Assembly (NCBI GenBank): GCA_903632075.3
Contig: CAHIKZ030005642.1
Coordinates: forward strand, 1,574,501-1,638,500
DNA length: 64,000 bases
Source: Acanthosepion pharaonis
Taxonomy: Eukaryota; Mollusca; Cephalopoda; Sepiida; Sepiidae
Direction: 5' to 3'
In this document: one piece after another, positions 22,026-31,744 of the stretch
Position numbering within the stretch: position 1 is the stretch's first letter
Layout: each line of letters opens with the position of its first letter
Made by a program: the position numbers and the translations under genes
The notes under the pieces: model-generated
Told to the model about the DNA's origin: nothing
Seen by the model: the letters and a program-made list of their open reading frames with translations, nothing else
The model's database searches: none

Positions 22026-22191
22026 TGGCTGTTAAGAATCTTTTAACATTCCAGTTATGTTCTTCTTGATTTCACCCTGCGACATTTATGTTGTCAACGT
22101 AATGGAAAGTGTCTCTTAACGTTTGGTCTTGGATAAATTTGTCCATTTCCCGTTGAAAAAATAGCCACTTCATTTGTCACACCAAATGGCA
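22026..22191 (-). pseudogene. RT fragment of second Gypsy element, left side of hAT
   Basis: Minus-strand translation gives IFQREMDKFIQDQTL, RDTFHYVDNINVAG and NQEEHNWNVKRF: the RT palm with YVDN in place of YxDD. It continues directly from the RT fragment at 23963-24469 once the hAT element is removed (QYCR on one side, VPFGVTN-like on the other). The junction with the + strand Gypsy at about 22025 has no visible boundary signal. Confidence 0.7.
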
Positions 22192-22439
22192 CTCTATAGC
22201 AATGACTCTCAACTTTATTCTGGTCGTGACCCCCTTCAGTCCAATGCAAGTTTTTTATGGCTCCTCATACCCATCCTCCCTTATAGGAAAGCAGGAATAT
22301 CAAAACTTGTAGTTTTGATAATAATATGGCATCAAAACACTAACTCCAGTTGTAAATCAAAGAATAATATTATTTGGATAAATATTTTATTTGAATAAAC
22401 TCATTTATTTACAAAACAAAAAATACATGTACCATCAAC

Positions 22440-22660
22440 TTTATCTTGTATGGTTTCAATGGGATCCCTCTGACTGGTCAATGGCTGCCAAATTCTCAAT
22501 GCTTGGCTTGAAAGACGTCGAAGAGAGATGTAAATCGCCTCTTTTTTCTACGTCAAGGCGATTTCGAGTCTTTGACAGCAGATGCATCATCCAACTAAAA
22601 CCAGACTCAAACAAATAAGATGTGGGTAAAGCGAGAAAAAGTAACTTCACATCTTTCCAG
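22440..22660 (-). pseudogene. hAT transposase C-terminal dimerisation domain
   Basis: The frame (minus, 22650-22456) reads LALPTSYLFESGFSWMMHLL, KTRNRLDVEK, then LSSTSFKPSIENLAA. This is the conserved hAT family dimerisation motif (T-x-Y-x-C/F-E-S-x-F-S, then K-x-R-N-R-L-x-V-E), of the type also found in domesticated ZBED5/FAM200 proteins. The usual Cys before ESGFS is Phe here. Only the tail of the enzyme is preserved. Confidence 0.7.
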
Positions 22661-22774
22661 AGTATTGGGTAATTCTTATGTTTTCATTCATCCCTAGCTT
22701 CTGGTATCCTCCACGCTTGAACCTCGCTTGAGCTGCTGTGTTAGTCTGAAGTTCAATAAATATTTCTTGTAGGG

Positions 22775-23011
22775 TGTAGTGGACCGTGGCTGTGATGTTG
22801 TTGAGTAGACGTAGGAGAACACATATGGGTTCAGATTTTCCTGGTAGCCGGTCCAAACTACATGAATAAGTTGGACTTTAATTAAGTCCAAAGAAGAAGG
22901 CAAAGAAAAACAAACACAAGACCGATAATATATGTATACAAATATATATATATATATTAATAACAAGTTACATGGAAACAGTTACAAAGGACAAAGTGTG
23001 TGTGTGAATAT

Positions 23012-23062
<51 letters not shown>

Positions 23063-23283
23063 CGTGTTCCCAGCATTTGGGAAACGCTATCTCTGTGAGC
23101 GTTCACATCTTCGAGGTAATAAGGTTGAAAGCCTGAGGAAAAAGAGAGATTTACATCCAGGTGTCGGCCCAAAGGCCTGAGGAAAAAAGAGAAAGAGGCG
23201 AAGGGTCAGCGACTATTTATAGCCAGGGAAGAGAGACCCCTGGTGAAAGGGTTAACGAACTAAAGGAGGAGTTAACTCCGACA
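22775..23283 (+). mobile_element. solo LTR, family A (copy 2), inside the hAT element
   Basis: 509 bp, TGTAGTGGACCG to TTAACTCCGACA, matching copies at 4016-4494 (inverted) and 26022-26461. It contains a (GT)n expansion at 23014-23060 and an ACTATTTATAGCC TATA box near 23211. The flanks AGGG and ATGG differ at one base, so the target duplication is imperfect. Confidence 0.75.
23014..23060. repeat. (GT)n microsatellite inside solo LTR
   Basis: About 23 GT units. The same LTR position in the other two family A copies holds only short CA/TG runs, so this is a local expansion. Confidence 0.9.
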
Positions 23284-23289
23284 ATGGTG

Positions 23290-23670
23290 ATATCAACTTC
23301 AGATGCATCAGCAATGGAGGGATCCACAAACCAGTGCAACATTGTCATTTGGAGTAGATCAGAGAAGTGAGTTTTCATATTATTCAACTGCTTCCAATGA
23401 TCAACATACATTGGTAGGTCAACGACAAGCAGCTCGGTGGATATATTTGATAAGGAAGAAAACTGCAAACTCCCATCACCTAAGGTTCAACCAGAACAGC
23501 TTTAGTTTCCCGTTAAATGAATTAATTGCCTCCTTGCAGAAAAACAGGACGGAGTCATTTCCTTGGAGCTCTTTGTTCAGGACATTTAGCTTTTCAAAAT
23601 TGCAAGACAAATTGGTGAAAACATACCTTAATTTAAACTTTAAATTATGAGTTTAAATTTTAAGAAATTG
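23290..23670 (-). pseudogene. hAT transposase internal fragment
   Basis: Minus-strand frames give FEKLNVLNKELQG, FNGKLKLFW, then LPMYVDHWKQLNNMKTHFSDL, typical of the region before the C-terminal domain of ZBED5/FAM200-like hAT transposases. Broken by stops. The nested LTR (22775-23283) separates it from the C-terminal domain. Confidence 0.6.
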
Positions 23671-23962
23671 AAAATTAAAACGGCCATTTTGCATAAATCA
23701 GATGAAAAAAATCACAATAAATAAATATTTAACAAAATAGCTTAGATTAATTTAATATTTATCTTTATAATAAATTTAATATTTTATTTTAAATAATAAT
23801 TATTAATTACAAAATACTCCATATATATTTTTTGTGGGTTCTAAAATTTCTGTGCCCCCTCGTGCCCCCACTTTTTTCAAACCTGACCTTGTGGCCTCTG
23901 AAAATATCTCATTACCCACTCCAGGGGGCATATAGCCCAAGTTGAGAAACCTTGCTCTACAA

Positions 23963-24469
23963 TACTGAAAGAAACTCCCATTAGCTTCAAAAGCAGCCAT
24001 TTTTCTTTTTCATTTTGCCTTATGGGAATTTGGTAGTAGACGTTTTTCAGAACGAAGATAGAAAAGATTGTATTTGGCTTGTTTGTTTACAATCTCTTCA
24101 ATACGTGGAAGATGATAAGCATTGAGTTCAGTAAATTTGTTGATAGTCTGTGAGTAATCAATGCATAACCTCTTATGTCAGTGGGGTCCTTAATAACCAC
24201 CACGAGGGAGATGAACTTGGTTCAATTATGCTTTGTAGCTTCTCAACTTCCTTTCTGATGAAATCCCCGCCATCCTTCCCAAACTGCTGTGATTTTGTTG
24301 TAATTAGGAGATAAGTTTGATAAAAGCAAGAGATCACAAACAGAAGCAACAGAACGGGCGTAAATTGGTTCGTAGGTGGCGTAAGATCTGGTTTAGGGCT
24401 CCCGTATTTGATCTGAAGAGACTTATATTGTTTCTGAAAATCCTGTCCCTGTATCAAGTCGCTACACAA
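23963..24469 (-). pseudogene. Gypsy RT N-terminal part, right side of hAT
   Basis: Reads LIQGQDFQKQYKSLQIKYG (end of protease/linker) and a damaged stretch around KEVEKLQSIIEPSSSPSW. After many stops comes AFEANGSFFQYCR, where the hAT element begins. It belongs with 22026-22191. This Mag/K02A2.6-type pol is heavily decayed. Confidence 0.7.
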
Positions 24470-24497
24470 GATCTTTAAAAATTTGAGTATGACAAGC

Positions 24498-24743
24498 TTA
24501 TATCTGCTTTAAGTTATAACATGTCTTGTTTATTTGTAGGCTACAGGTCTGGTTGTTCATTGTAGTCAGGGCCATAGAGATGTCTTTGTTGAGTGGTCTG
24601 GTTTCAATTTGAAATTTCAAAGTAACCTTATCGTTAATGAAACTTTCTAAGCTGTTCAAGTCTAGCAACACATTTAGCCTGTGACCATCAACAGACACTC
24701 TAGTGGTTGCAGGCCGTAGACTTTCCGGAACTGACACTGCCAT
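24498..24743 (-). pseudogene. Gypsy aspartic protease remnant with altered active site
   Basis: Open for 81 codons. Reads SLRPATTRVSVDGHRLNVLL followed by DLNSLESFINDK at the position of the family's D-[ST]-G active site. The Asp remains but the following residues are Leu-Asn, so the protease motif is lost. KDISMALTTMN follows. Colinear with the zinc knuckle upstream and RT downstream on the minus strand. Confidence 0.7.
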
Positions 24744-24779
24744 GGTGCATACGTTCGTTGCATCTATGGGAGCGCAGTT

Positions 24780-24900
24780 ACGCTTCTACTTTTAGATTTA
24801 CACTTTTTGAATAATGTCCTATTGTTTTACAAGTGTGACAAGTGGACTCTCTAGTCGGACATACATTTCCCGGGTGTAGAAGTCCACCAAAAAAAAAAAA
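24780..24900 (-). pseudogene. gag zinc-knuckle remnant of second Gypsy element
   Basis: Minus-strand reading gives GGLLHPGNVCPTRESTCHTC then KTIGHYSKSV: a CX2C...H knuckle whose last Cys has become Ser or Val. Lies just upstream of the protease, as in Mag-type Gypsy elements. The stretch to its right is LTR-like and interrupts gag. Confidence 0.6.
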
Positions 24901-25837
24901 CAACAGTTCTTAAAAGTAAGAAGCAACCTTCCTTTACTAAATGATACAGCAATGTGTCTACTTACGTTTTCTTCGGGCTCTTTAGTGGCAGTAGTAGTGG
25001 CAGTAGCGACATAGTCCGTCGGCGCATAGTTATAGTCATCTGAGTTTGTTTTTTTTTTTTTTTGTTTTTTGCGCCAAGTCTAGGGAGGAAGCCTGTCTAT
25101 AGGTAGCTTGCAAATCCAGGGTAAAATGCTCGAGTGGTCACAGTTGACAAAGCTAGACCGTTACTAAACGCATCCCTTGTAGAATTTTAATTCTATATCA
25201 TTTCAAATAGCAGAAAATAACTTGTTCAATTTGTGCAAAAAGGTGGAACACAGAGCCTTGATATTTCTCTGACTCCTGATTGGCCAAGTAATGCTAATAT
25301 CGTGTTTTCAACTACGTCCGAATTGTATCGACCTAGATTCTGACCTGAACGAAAATACGATTCCGCCAAAAATCTATGTGTTTCGAGCCTATCATGTTGC
25401 ATACAATATTATAAATACCAAGGGATATTTTCAACTGCTCCTCTCTTTTGCTTTCTCTCACACACAAGATGTAACGTTAGAGAGATTACGTTTGTCCCTT
25501 AATGACAAACGCTATGAAACACACACACGCGCGTGCTCACACGTACGTACGTACATCTGCGACATCTATTTATTCTTTCAACTACAAGCAACAGAAACTT
25601 ATTGAACTTCTAACAGAAAGATTTTCTTCACCACTCAACAAGTTTAGAACACCTTCTTATCTAAGAATATTATTTTCATTGAGACTGAACTTTATTTCAC
25701 GAACTGAAATTTTTCCCTGGAGTCCAGATAAAAAATATTACAAACTTAACTAATAAACTCACACACACCAGTTAAATACGCGCACATTTTGAGTTTAGAG
25801 TTAATTGAACAGCAAACTACAAGATTTCAACCAAAAT
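24901..25837 (+). mobile_element. LTR-like insertion in gag of second Gypsy element
   Basis: Non-coding block between two gag fragments on the minus strand. On the plus strand ATTATAAATACC near 25411 looks like a TATA box, followed by a pyrimidine-rich leader with CA repeats. No defined ends or target duplication were found, so the exact limits are a guess. Confidence 0.35.
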
Positions 25838-26021
25838 CTACGCCATATTGAAAATTGTTGACCAAAATATCGCCCTTCTTTTCTCAGTTTTGTGTTGTTT
25901 TCTCTTGCTTGCTAGCACATTTGTAAAATAAAAAAATGTACGGATTGAATTGAGGCCGTTCGATACCGCTACACCCTTACAAGTTCCTCTTGCTATTGTT
26001 TGGCAATCAGTGTTTTGAAAG
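25838..26021 (-). pseudogene. gag fragment left of solo LTR copy 3
   Basis: Minus-strand frames give a short region resembling the middle of Mag-type Gag (TIARGTCKGVAVSNGLNSI, apparently shifted). It follows directly on from the gag fragment at 26462 when the solo LTR between them is removed. Weak similarity; called mainly by position. Confidence 0.4.
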
Positions 26022-26461
26022 TGTAGCGGACCGTTGGGTGAAGATGTAAAGAACACATGTGGGTAGAATTTCCTGCTAGCCGGTCCAGCTACACGAGAAA
26101 GTTGGACTTTAATTAAGTCCAAAGAAAACAAAGAAAAACAAACAAGACCGATAAACATATGTAAACAAATATATGTATTAACAACAAATACAAGTTACAA
26201 GAACATAGACAGTTACATAGAGTTTGTGTGCTGAATATTGTGTGTTGTGGTGAGTTTTCGTACGTACGTGTATTGTTCTTAGCGTGTTCCCAGAATTTAG
26301 GAAACACTGCATCTGTGAGAGCTCACATCTGCGAGGTAGTATAAGGCCCAAGGCCTGAGGAAAAAAAAGGGTCGAGGCGAAGGGTCAGCCAGTATTTATA
26401 GCCAGTGGAGAGAGACCCCCTGTTTAAGGATTAAGGAACTGAGGAGGAGCTAACTCCGACA
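26022..26461 (+). mobile_element. solo LTR, family A (copy 3), with target duplication
   Basis: 440 bp, TGTAGCGGACCG to CTAACTCCGACA, flanked by the exact 4-bp repeat AAAG (26018-26021 and 26462-26465). It contains AGTATTTATAGCC as a TATA box near 26390. Inserted into minus-strand gag, so it is younger than that element. Confidence 0.88.
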
Positions 26462-26865
26462 AAAGCACAGTTTTTGCTTAGTTTGTCGTGTTCCCGCAGA
26501 AATTCGTCCAGAGTCTTGCTCGGTTTTTGTCATCGGGTAACTAGAATGTACTTGGCAAAAATGTTGCTTAGTGTTTTAACATATAGTTTTTCTCGGACTT
26601 TAATAGCCATCTTATACGTAGTACAGTCCTCTATAAATTCGTAAACTCCGAATGAAATGCAGCTAACAAGCAACCTTAATTTGTTAAAAATAGTGTCACC
26701 GCATTCTTCAAAGATACGTATTGTTTAACCTTTTAATTCAATGTTTCCATTGCTTTTTCCTTTTCTGCTGTAGGGAAGCTCGAACCGAGGCCCAGTTTTG
26801 GTGGTTTAAATATTTTCTCCATGTTTTCAGGTACGACACAATATCGACAGAATAAATACGATTAA
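26462..26865 (-). pseudogene. gag N-terminal part of second Gypsy element
   Basis: Minus-strand reading starts MEKIFKPPKLGLGSSFPTAE. It continues through several shifts with FHSEFTNL-like and SNIFAKYILVTR-like segments, TLDEFLRE and LSKNCAF. This is the usual Mag/K02A2.6-type Gag start. It is broken by stops and by the solo LTR at its left edge. Confidence 0.65.
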
Positions 26866-26869
26866 AAAT

Positions 26870-27690
26870 TAGTTTATTAATGAAAATAGCCAAGAATTAT
26901 TACAACTTAAGTTTTAATGAACTAATTTTACAGGCTACTGTTAGCGACTTAAAAATTCTGCCTTTGTTTCGTCGTGTTGCGCAGGGAGTGTATCGTAATC
27001 CAGGAGAGTTAATTAAGGGTCAATAAACTTCATCCACCAGGGAGTTCCTCAAGGGCTATCAATCGTTATTATTATATCAGATATTAATTAAAATTAATTT
27101 ATCAATTCTGATTTAGTTCAACTGCCCATCTTGTTATATATGCCTCTCTACTCCAAATTTGCCACTAGGCTTCTGATTGGTCCATGATTAGTGACCTAAT
27201 ATCCTGGTTAAGAACAGATCTTGTTTCTGATTCACTCACTAGACTCACTTTATGTTCGTATCATGATCGGGATAGTTTCTGATTGGTTGGTTGAAATATG
27301 ACTCTGTGAAAAGTGCCAGATGTTCTTAGTAATATTTATCGGAAACTTCGGAAATAAATGAAAGGAATCAAAGGTATAAACAAATAATATTTGTTTATTT
27401 GATTTTGATTGGAGTGAGTCCTTTGTAATTCGGGTTGACGAAAGTCCATTCGGCTTGGTAGTTGATAGTGTACAAGTCAGACATTAGTAGCAGTTGAGAG
27501 TGTGTTTACTTTGGAAACTTGTTGCGGATGTAAATTTGCTGTCAGTAGGGCGTGAAAATGTGTGAAGCAGACAAGCATTTAAATTCTTCACGTAACACGC
27601 ATGGATGGTTTCTCTAGTGGTCCCTTCTCTCTTTCTGCCTCTCGGATGTCTGTTTATATCTCTTAACTTATGGCTCCAGACTATTGGATA
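26870..27690 (-). mobile_element. probable 5' LTR/leader of second Gypsy element
   Basis: Lies immediately upstream (minus strand) of the gag start at about 26860. Two minus-strand TATA-like strings occur: GATATAAACAG (about 27652) and CATATATAACAAG (about 27135). The partner 3' LTR is not in the window, so limits cannot be set. Confidence 0.35.
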
Positions 27691-27696
27691 GAAGCT

Positions 27697-28605
27697 TGAT
27701 TTTGGCTAACATCAAAACTCAAAAGTTTCTTTTTTTTTTTCTGATCATAGTCCAAAAAATTTCCGCTGTTCTGCAGCTGTGTTCAGTTTTATCTTCTTTC
27801 TATTTCAGGGTTGCATTCTCATTAGCAGGAAGAGAATTCTAGAGAAAAAAGTGTAGAAAGAGAAAGAAAGAAAAACAGATATAGCTTATAGGATACAAAT
27901 CCTATATTCCAACAAATAACTAAAAAACACAAAGTAGATTTGCACACCCGCAAAATCGGATCAAAACGACCAAAAACAGATTTCACAATAAGGTGTGAAA
28001 TTAATTTTCTGACCAATGAAAGGAGCCGATTTGCTAAACCAAAAAAAAAAAAAAGATAACGAGCCAGTGTGAAAAAAAGTCAACAATAAATACAGAGTTT
28101 TCAAGTCAGTCGCCAGTCAGTCAGTCAGTCAGAGAAGGGCGCAAAAGATTACAGAAGATTGACAGTAAATTTCATCACTGACTCAACCCGACATAAAGAG
28201 CCGAAAGTGGAGTAGAAAAGAACAACAACAACAACAACAAATTTACAACTGACTCCAAAACAATTCATAAGTACATTTTTCTTTTATCTTTATTCCTCAT
28301 TCACACTCTCTTTTTCAACTTAAATTGCTCGCCCCTTTTTCATTTTACAACTATACAAAAACAAAAGAAACAGACATTATTCTGCTACTCTGTTAAAAGA
28401 CAGCGAACACAGACATTTTCATCAAAATCACAATTTTGCTTAAACGAACTAAAGCATTAATCCTTTTTACCCTATTCACAAGATAATAAATATACAATGT
28501 TTTATTTTCTATAAACGTTCCTTATCGTGTTGTTTCCTCTTGAATTTTGTGGGCAGGGTATCCCGTATTAAATTCTCCTTTAATCCGGGTACGCTGAACC
28601 CCACA
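27697..28605 (+). repeat. 5' LTR of CsRn1-like Gypsy element
   Basis: The right end is certain: ...GGGTACGCTGAACCCCACA, two bases before the primer site, and its last 111 bp recur at 30568-30690. The left end is inferred from AGCT (27693-27696) matching AGCT just after the 3' LTR (30691-30694), which gives a TGATTTTGG start. Inside are a CCAAT box (about 28011), an AATAAATACAG TATA-like string (about 28085) and AATAAA (28486). Confidence 0.6.
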
Positions 28606-28607
28606 AG

Positions 28608-28625
28608 TGGTGACCAATCGACGTG
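28608..28625 (+). promoter_or_regulatory. primer-binding site, tRNA-Trp type
   Basis: TGGTGACC...CGACGTG starts two bases after the LTR. It resembles the complement of the tRNA-Trp 3' end used by CsRn1-type elements, apart from a short change in the middle (AAT for CC). Confidence 0.55.
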
Positions 28626-28722
28626 AAATGAACTCGCAAATTTCCAACTGAAAGAAAAACTTCAACAAAATAAGCAACACATTTTTTTAACATATAACCA
28701 TAATCATCAAGACACATAGAAA

Positions 28723-29046
28723 ATGGATAGACACACTACGGAACCTATGGAAGCCGCTATAACAATTAAATTACCAACATACAACCCAACTAACGTACAG
28801 AGTCTGATACAAGCACAGAAATCTCAGCGTTCTCGTCCAACATTCAGAAATAGATCCTACTCACCACACAGACGTCAAAGTAGATCGAACTCTTTCTCCA
28901 GAGATCAAATTACACACGATACCTGTTGGTATCATTATAAATTTGGAAGAAATGCAAGGAAGTGCACTGAACCATGCAATTTCAATTCGAAAACTTCTCA
29001 CATTTCTACACAACACCAGGGAAACGGCTATGCCAGCACCAATTAA
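28723..29046 (+). pseudogene. CsRn1-like Gag, internally deleted
   Basis: 107 codons starting MDRHTTEPMEAAITIKLPTY. A normal Gag of this clade is roughly three times longer. The N-terminal strand and the arginine/serine-rich C-terminal part are kept, but the capsid middle is gone. CWYHYKFGRNARKCTEPC (about residues 66-83) is the CHCC zinc finger (C-X2-H-X9-C-X3-C) that characterises the CsRn1 clade instead of the retroviral CCHC. It overlaps pol by 73 bases in the -1 frame, the usual arrangement for frameshifted expression. Confidence 0.75.
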
Positions 29047-30617
29047 AGACGACATTAGCTGCTGGATTAAAACAAGAGAGTCGTCTATTTTACATCCGGG
29101 AGAGAAGTAACGGATGTTTATTTTTAGTCGACACCGGCGCTCAGATCAGTGTTATCCCACCAAATACAAAACAAAAGCCTACATTCTCCACATACACATT
29201 ACAGGCAGCAAATGGATCAAAGATAGAAACATACGGTGAGATATCACTAACGCTCGATTTGGGTCTAAGAAGATCTTTTCCATGGATTTTCACACAAGCA
29301 AATGTGAAAACACCTATCCTAGGAGCGGATTTCCTATCCCATTTCGATTTATCAGTGAATATGGCTACACACTCTCTCATTGACAGTAACACAAACCTAA
29401 GAACAAAGGGAATCACCTCAATCTACAAGTCAACAGGAATTAGTTCAGCAATACCAAGGGCTAATGGCCTACATGAATTGATAAAAAAAATTCCTACACT
29501 AACCACGCCTTTAACACATACAGATGAAATCCGTCACACTGCTAAACATTATATCACCACAGCTGGACCACCTACACACACATCACCACGCAGATTACAT
29601 CCGGACAAATATAAAATAGCAAAAGACGAATTTCAACACATGTTGCAGTTAGGCATCATACGTCCTTCAAATAGCCCATACTCCTCTCCGCTACATATGG
29701 TTCCGAAACCAGAGGCTGGCGCATGGCGACCTTGTGGGGATTTTAGGAATCTCAATGCAAAAACTGTTCCTGATAGATATCCTATACCGCACTTACATGA
29801 TTTCGCCATAGGTTTGCAAGGAACCACAGTTTTTACAAAATTGGATTTGGTTAAAGCGTACTACCAAATTCCAGTAGCAGAAGAAGATATAAAGAAAACT
29901 GCAATTACCACTCCTTTTGGACTCTATGAATTCACCAGGATGCCATTTGGGTTACGTAATGCCGCCCAAACCTTTCAAAGACTCATTGATGAAGTTTTGA
30001 GAGGATTGCCTTTTACCTTTGCATATATCGATGACGTGCTTATCGCCAGTCGTGATGGAAAAGAACACCTATACCATATTCAACAAGTCTTCGAGAGACT
30101 GGCACATTTTGGCTTAAAGATAAATGTCCACAAATGCGATTTTGCTGTTTCAAAGTTAAATTTCTTGGGCCATATGATCGACAAAAACGGAATCACACCT
30201 GTCCCAGAGAAAGTAGCAGCAATACAAAACTTTCAGCAGCCGACATCACTGCGTCAATTAAGACGATTTCTCGGTTTAATAAATTACTACCGTAGATTTA
30301 TTCCAGGTTATTCCAGAATTTTGACCCCACTCACAAACTTGCTGCAAAAACAGAAGAAGAAAAATGCAAAAATACTGATTGACGGAGAAGCGTTAGCTGC
30401 ATTTCAAAATGCTAAAAAAGCGTTAGCAGATTTTACCAAGCTCTCTTACATCAGTGACGATGCTAACTCAACACTTACATTGACAACTGACGCCTTAGGA
30501 GATTCAATTGGAGCAGTTCTACATCAGAAGCTAAATGGTTCAGAAAAGCCAATCTCCCTTTTCTTATACAATGTTCTATTTTCTATAAACGTTCCTTATC
30601 GTGTTGTTTCCTCTTGA
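28974..30617 (+). CDS. pol: CsRn1-like Gypsy pol: protease-RT-partial RNase H
   Basis: Open for 547 codons. Protease active site VDTGAQ at residues 52-57, with its second loop ILGADFL at 115-121. RT follows: LDLVKAYYQIP (290-300), MPFGLRNAAQTF (323-334), catalytic YIDDVLIAS (351-359), LGLINYYRRFIPGY (433-446). RNase H begins at LTTDALGDS (503-511) and stops at residue 530. The remaining 17 residues are translated from the 3' LTR. About half of RNase H and all of integrase are deleted by a fusion of pol to LTR sequence. The start overlaps gag by 73 bp in the -1 frame, so the first Met may not be the real start. The protease and RT look catalytically complete, but the element could not integrate by itself. 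Confidence 0.88.
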   Translation: MQFQFENFSHFYTTPGKRLCQHQLKTTLAAGLKQESRLFYIRERSNGCLFLVDTGAQISVIPPNTKQKPTFSTYTLQAANGSKIETYGEISLTLDLGLRRSFPWIFTQANVKTPILGADFLSHFDLSVNMATHSLIDSNTNLRTKGITSIYKSTGISSAIPRANGLHELIKKIPTLTTPLTHTDEIRHTAKHYITTAGPPTHTSPRRLHPDKYKIAKDEFQHMLQLGIIRPSNSPYSSPLHMVPKPEAGAWRPCGDFRNLNAKTVPDRYPIPHLHDFAIGLQGTTVFTKLDLVKAYYQIPVAEEDIKKTAITTPFGLYEFTRMPFGLRNAAQTFQRLIDEVLRGLPFTFAYIDDVLIASRDGKEHLYHIQQVFERLAHFGLKINVHKCDFAVSKLNFLGHMIDKNGITPVPEKVAAIQNFQQPTSLRQLRRFLGLINYYRRFIPGYSRILTPLTNLLQKQKKKNAKILIDGEALAAFQNAKKALADFTKLSYISDDANSTLTLTTDALGDSIGAVLHQKLNGSEKPISLFLYNVLFSINVPYRVVSS

Positions 30618-30690
30618 AATTTGCGTTGTATTTTGTGGGCAGGGTATCCCGTATTAAATTCTCCTTTAATCCGGGTACGCTGAACCCACA
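30568..30690 (+). repeat. truncated 3' LTR of CsRn1-like element
   Basis: Matches the last 111 bp of the 5' LTR, with about 12 extra bases (near 30618-30630). Joined directly to RNase H coding sequence at about 30564. Ends CTGAACCCACA and is followed by AGCT, the proposed target duplication. Confidence 0.8.
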
Positions 30691-30799
30691 AGCTTTTAAA
30701 TGAAAGCAAATGCCTTATTTTAACTTTAATTATTTCTTTTTCTATTTAATATATATATATATTTTTGCAACAGTCCCCCAGCAAAAAGCCGAGATAGTA

Positions 30800-31520
30800 A
30801 GTGGAAAGAAATATCTATAAATAGAAGTAGTTATTATTCTTCTTCCTCTAATTTTTCTTCCTGCCTTGGTCTTATTAGTTTCACTACTATTATCATTGTT
30901 ATTATTATTGACTTTTTTTGACTGCTGTATTATTTTCTTTGTGAATCGTGAGCTCATTTTTGTTTGATTTATCTTTTTCACTGGGACTTAGTTTATCTTT
31001 AGTTGGCTCCATATAAGGTTTTAACCTATTAATTGAAACTTGTGTATCGGTTCCATTATTCATATCATTCATGATATTTTTATTTCACTATGTCAGAACT
31101 TTGTATGGGCTTGTATAGGGTGCTTCCAAAGGTTTTCTTCATCAATCGTGAGCTCATTTTTGTTTGCTTTATCTTTTTCACTGGGATTTAGTTTATCTTT
31201 AGTAGGCTCCATATAAGGTTTTAACCTATTAATTGATACTTGTGTATGGGATCCATTGTTCATATCAATCATGATTTTTTTTATTTCACCATGTCAGAAC
31301 TTTGTAGGGCCCTATATAGGGTGCTTCCAAAGTTTTTCAAACTTGATCGAACCTAAGCTATACTTTGTTGCAGGAACTCGGTGATTTGGGGATAAATGTT
31401 TTATACCCATTGTATGGAACAAAACTATACTTGATAGAATCTTTTCCGAGGCTGCATATGAATGAAGACTTGTCTTTGCCTTTTTTCTGTTATGAACATT
31501 TTCTCTTCCCTTAAAGTACA
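30800..31520 (-). pseudogene. Gypsy integrase C-terminus, part duplicated
   Basis: Minus-strand reading gives SLGSIKFEKLWKHPI, then (shifted) GPYKALQS-like sequence and NNGTDTQVSINRLKPYMEP, the chromodomain-like end of a Gypsy integrase. KDKLSPSEKDKSNKNELTI and an asparagine-rich tail follow. About 200 bp of this region (30942-31140) is tandemly repeated at 31140-31335. No RT or protease is nearby. It may be the last remnant of the element whose LTR-like end lies at 31745. Confidence 0.55.
30942..31335. repeat. about 200-bp tandem duplication in integrase remnant
   Basis: Two direct copies share AATCGTGAGCTCATTTTTGT, CTTTTTCACTGGGA, CCATATAAGGTTTTAACC and AGGGTGCTTCCAAAG with few changes, so this is a fairly recent local duplication. 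Confidence 0.85.
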
Positions 31521-31744
31521 TTTTCTCTTCTCCTTTTCTTTCACTCCTAATTGTCTTGTTTTAATGGCCATCATAATTATGTTTTATTACATTTTTGTAC
31601 CTCTAAGAATGTTTCAAAGTTAAAAATAAAATGACTTAGTTTTACTTTCTAGATTTTTAGTGCACTACTGAGTTTCGAAACCATTACAACATAATTATTT
31701 TTGTAGCGTATGTACCAAATATAGCGTCGGGTCGATTCACTAAA

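Larger units (their letters stand above)
22200..23954 (-). mobile_element. hAT (Charlie-like) transposon inserted in Gypsy RT
   Basis: Ends are CAATGACTCTCAAC and, inverted, CAAGGTTTCTCAAC (11 of 14 match). Flanks are the 8-bp duplication CTCTATAG/CTCTACAA (22192-22199 and 23955-23962, 6 of 8 match). Eight-base duplications and CAgnG...CTCAAC ends are hAT hallmarks. It carries minus-strand transposase fragments and a nested solo LTR (22775-23283). Removing it restores colinearity of the host RT. Confidence 0.8.
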
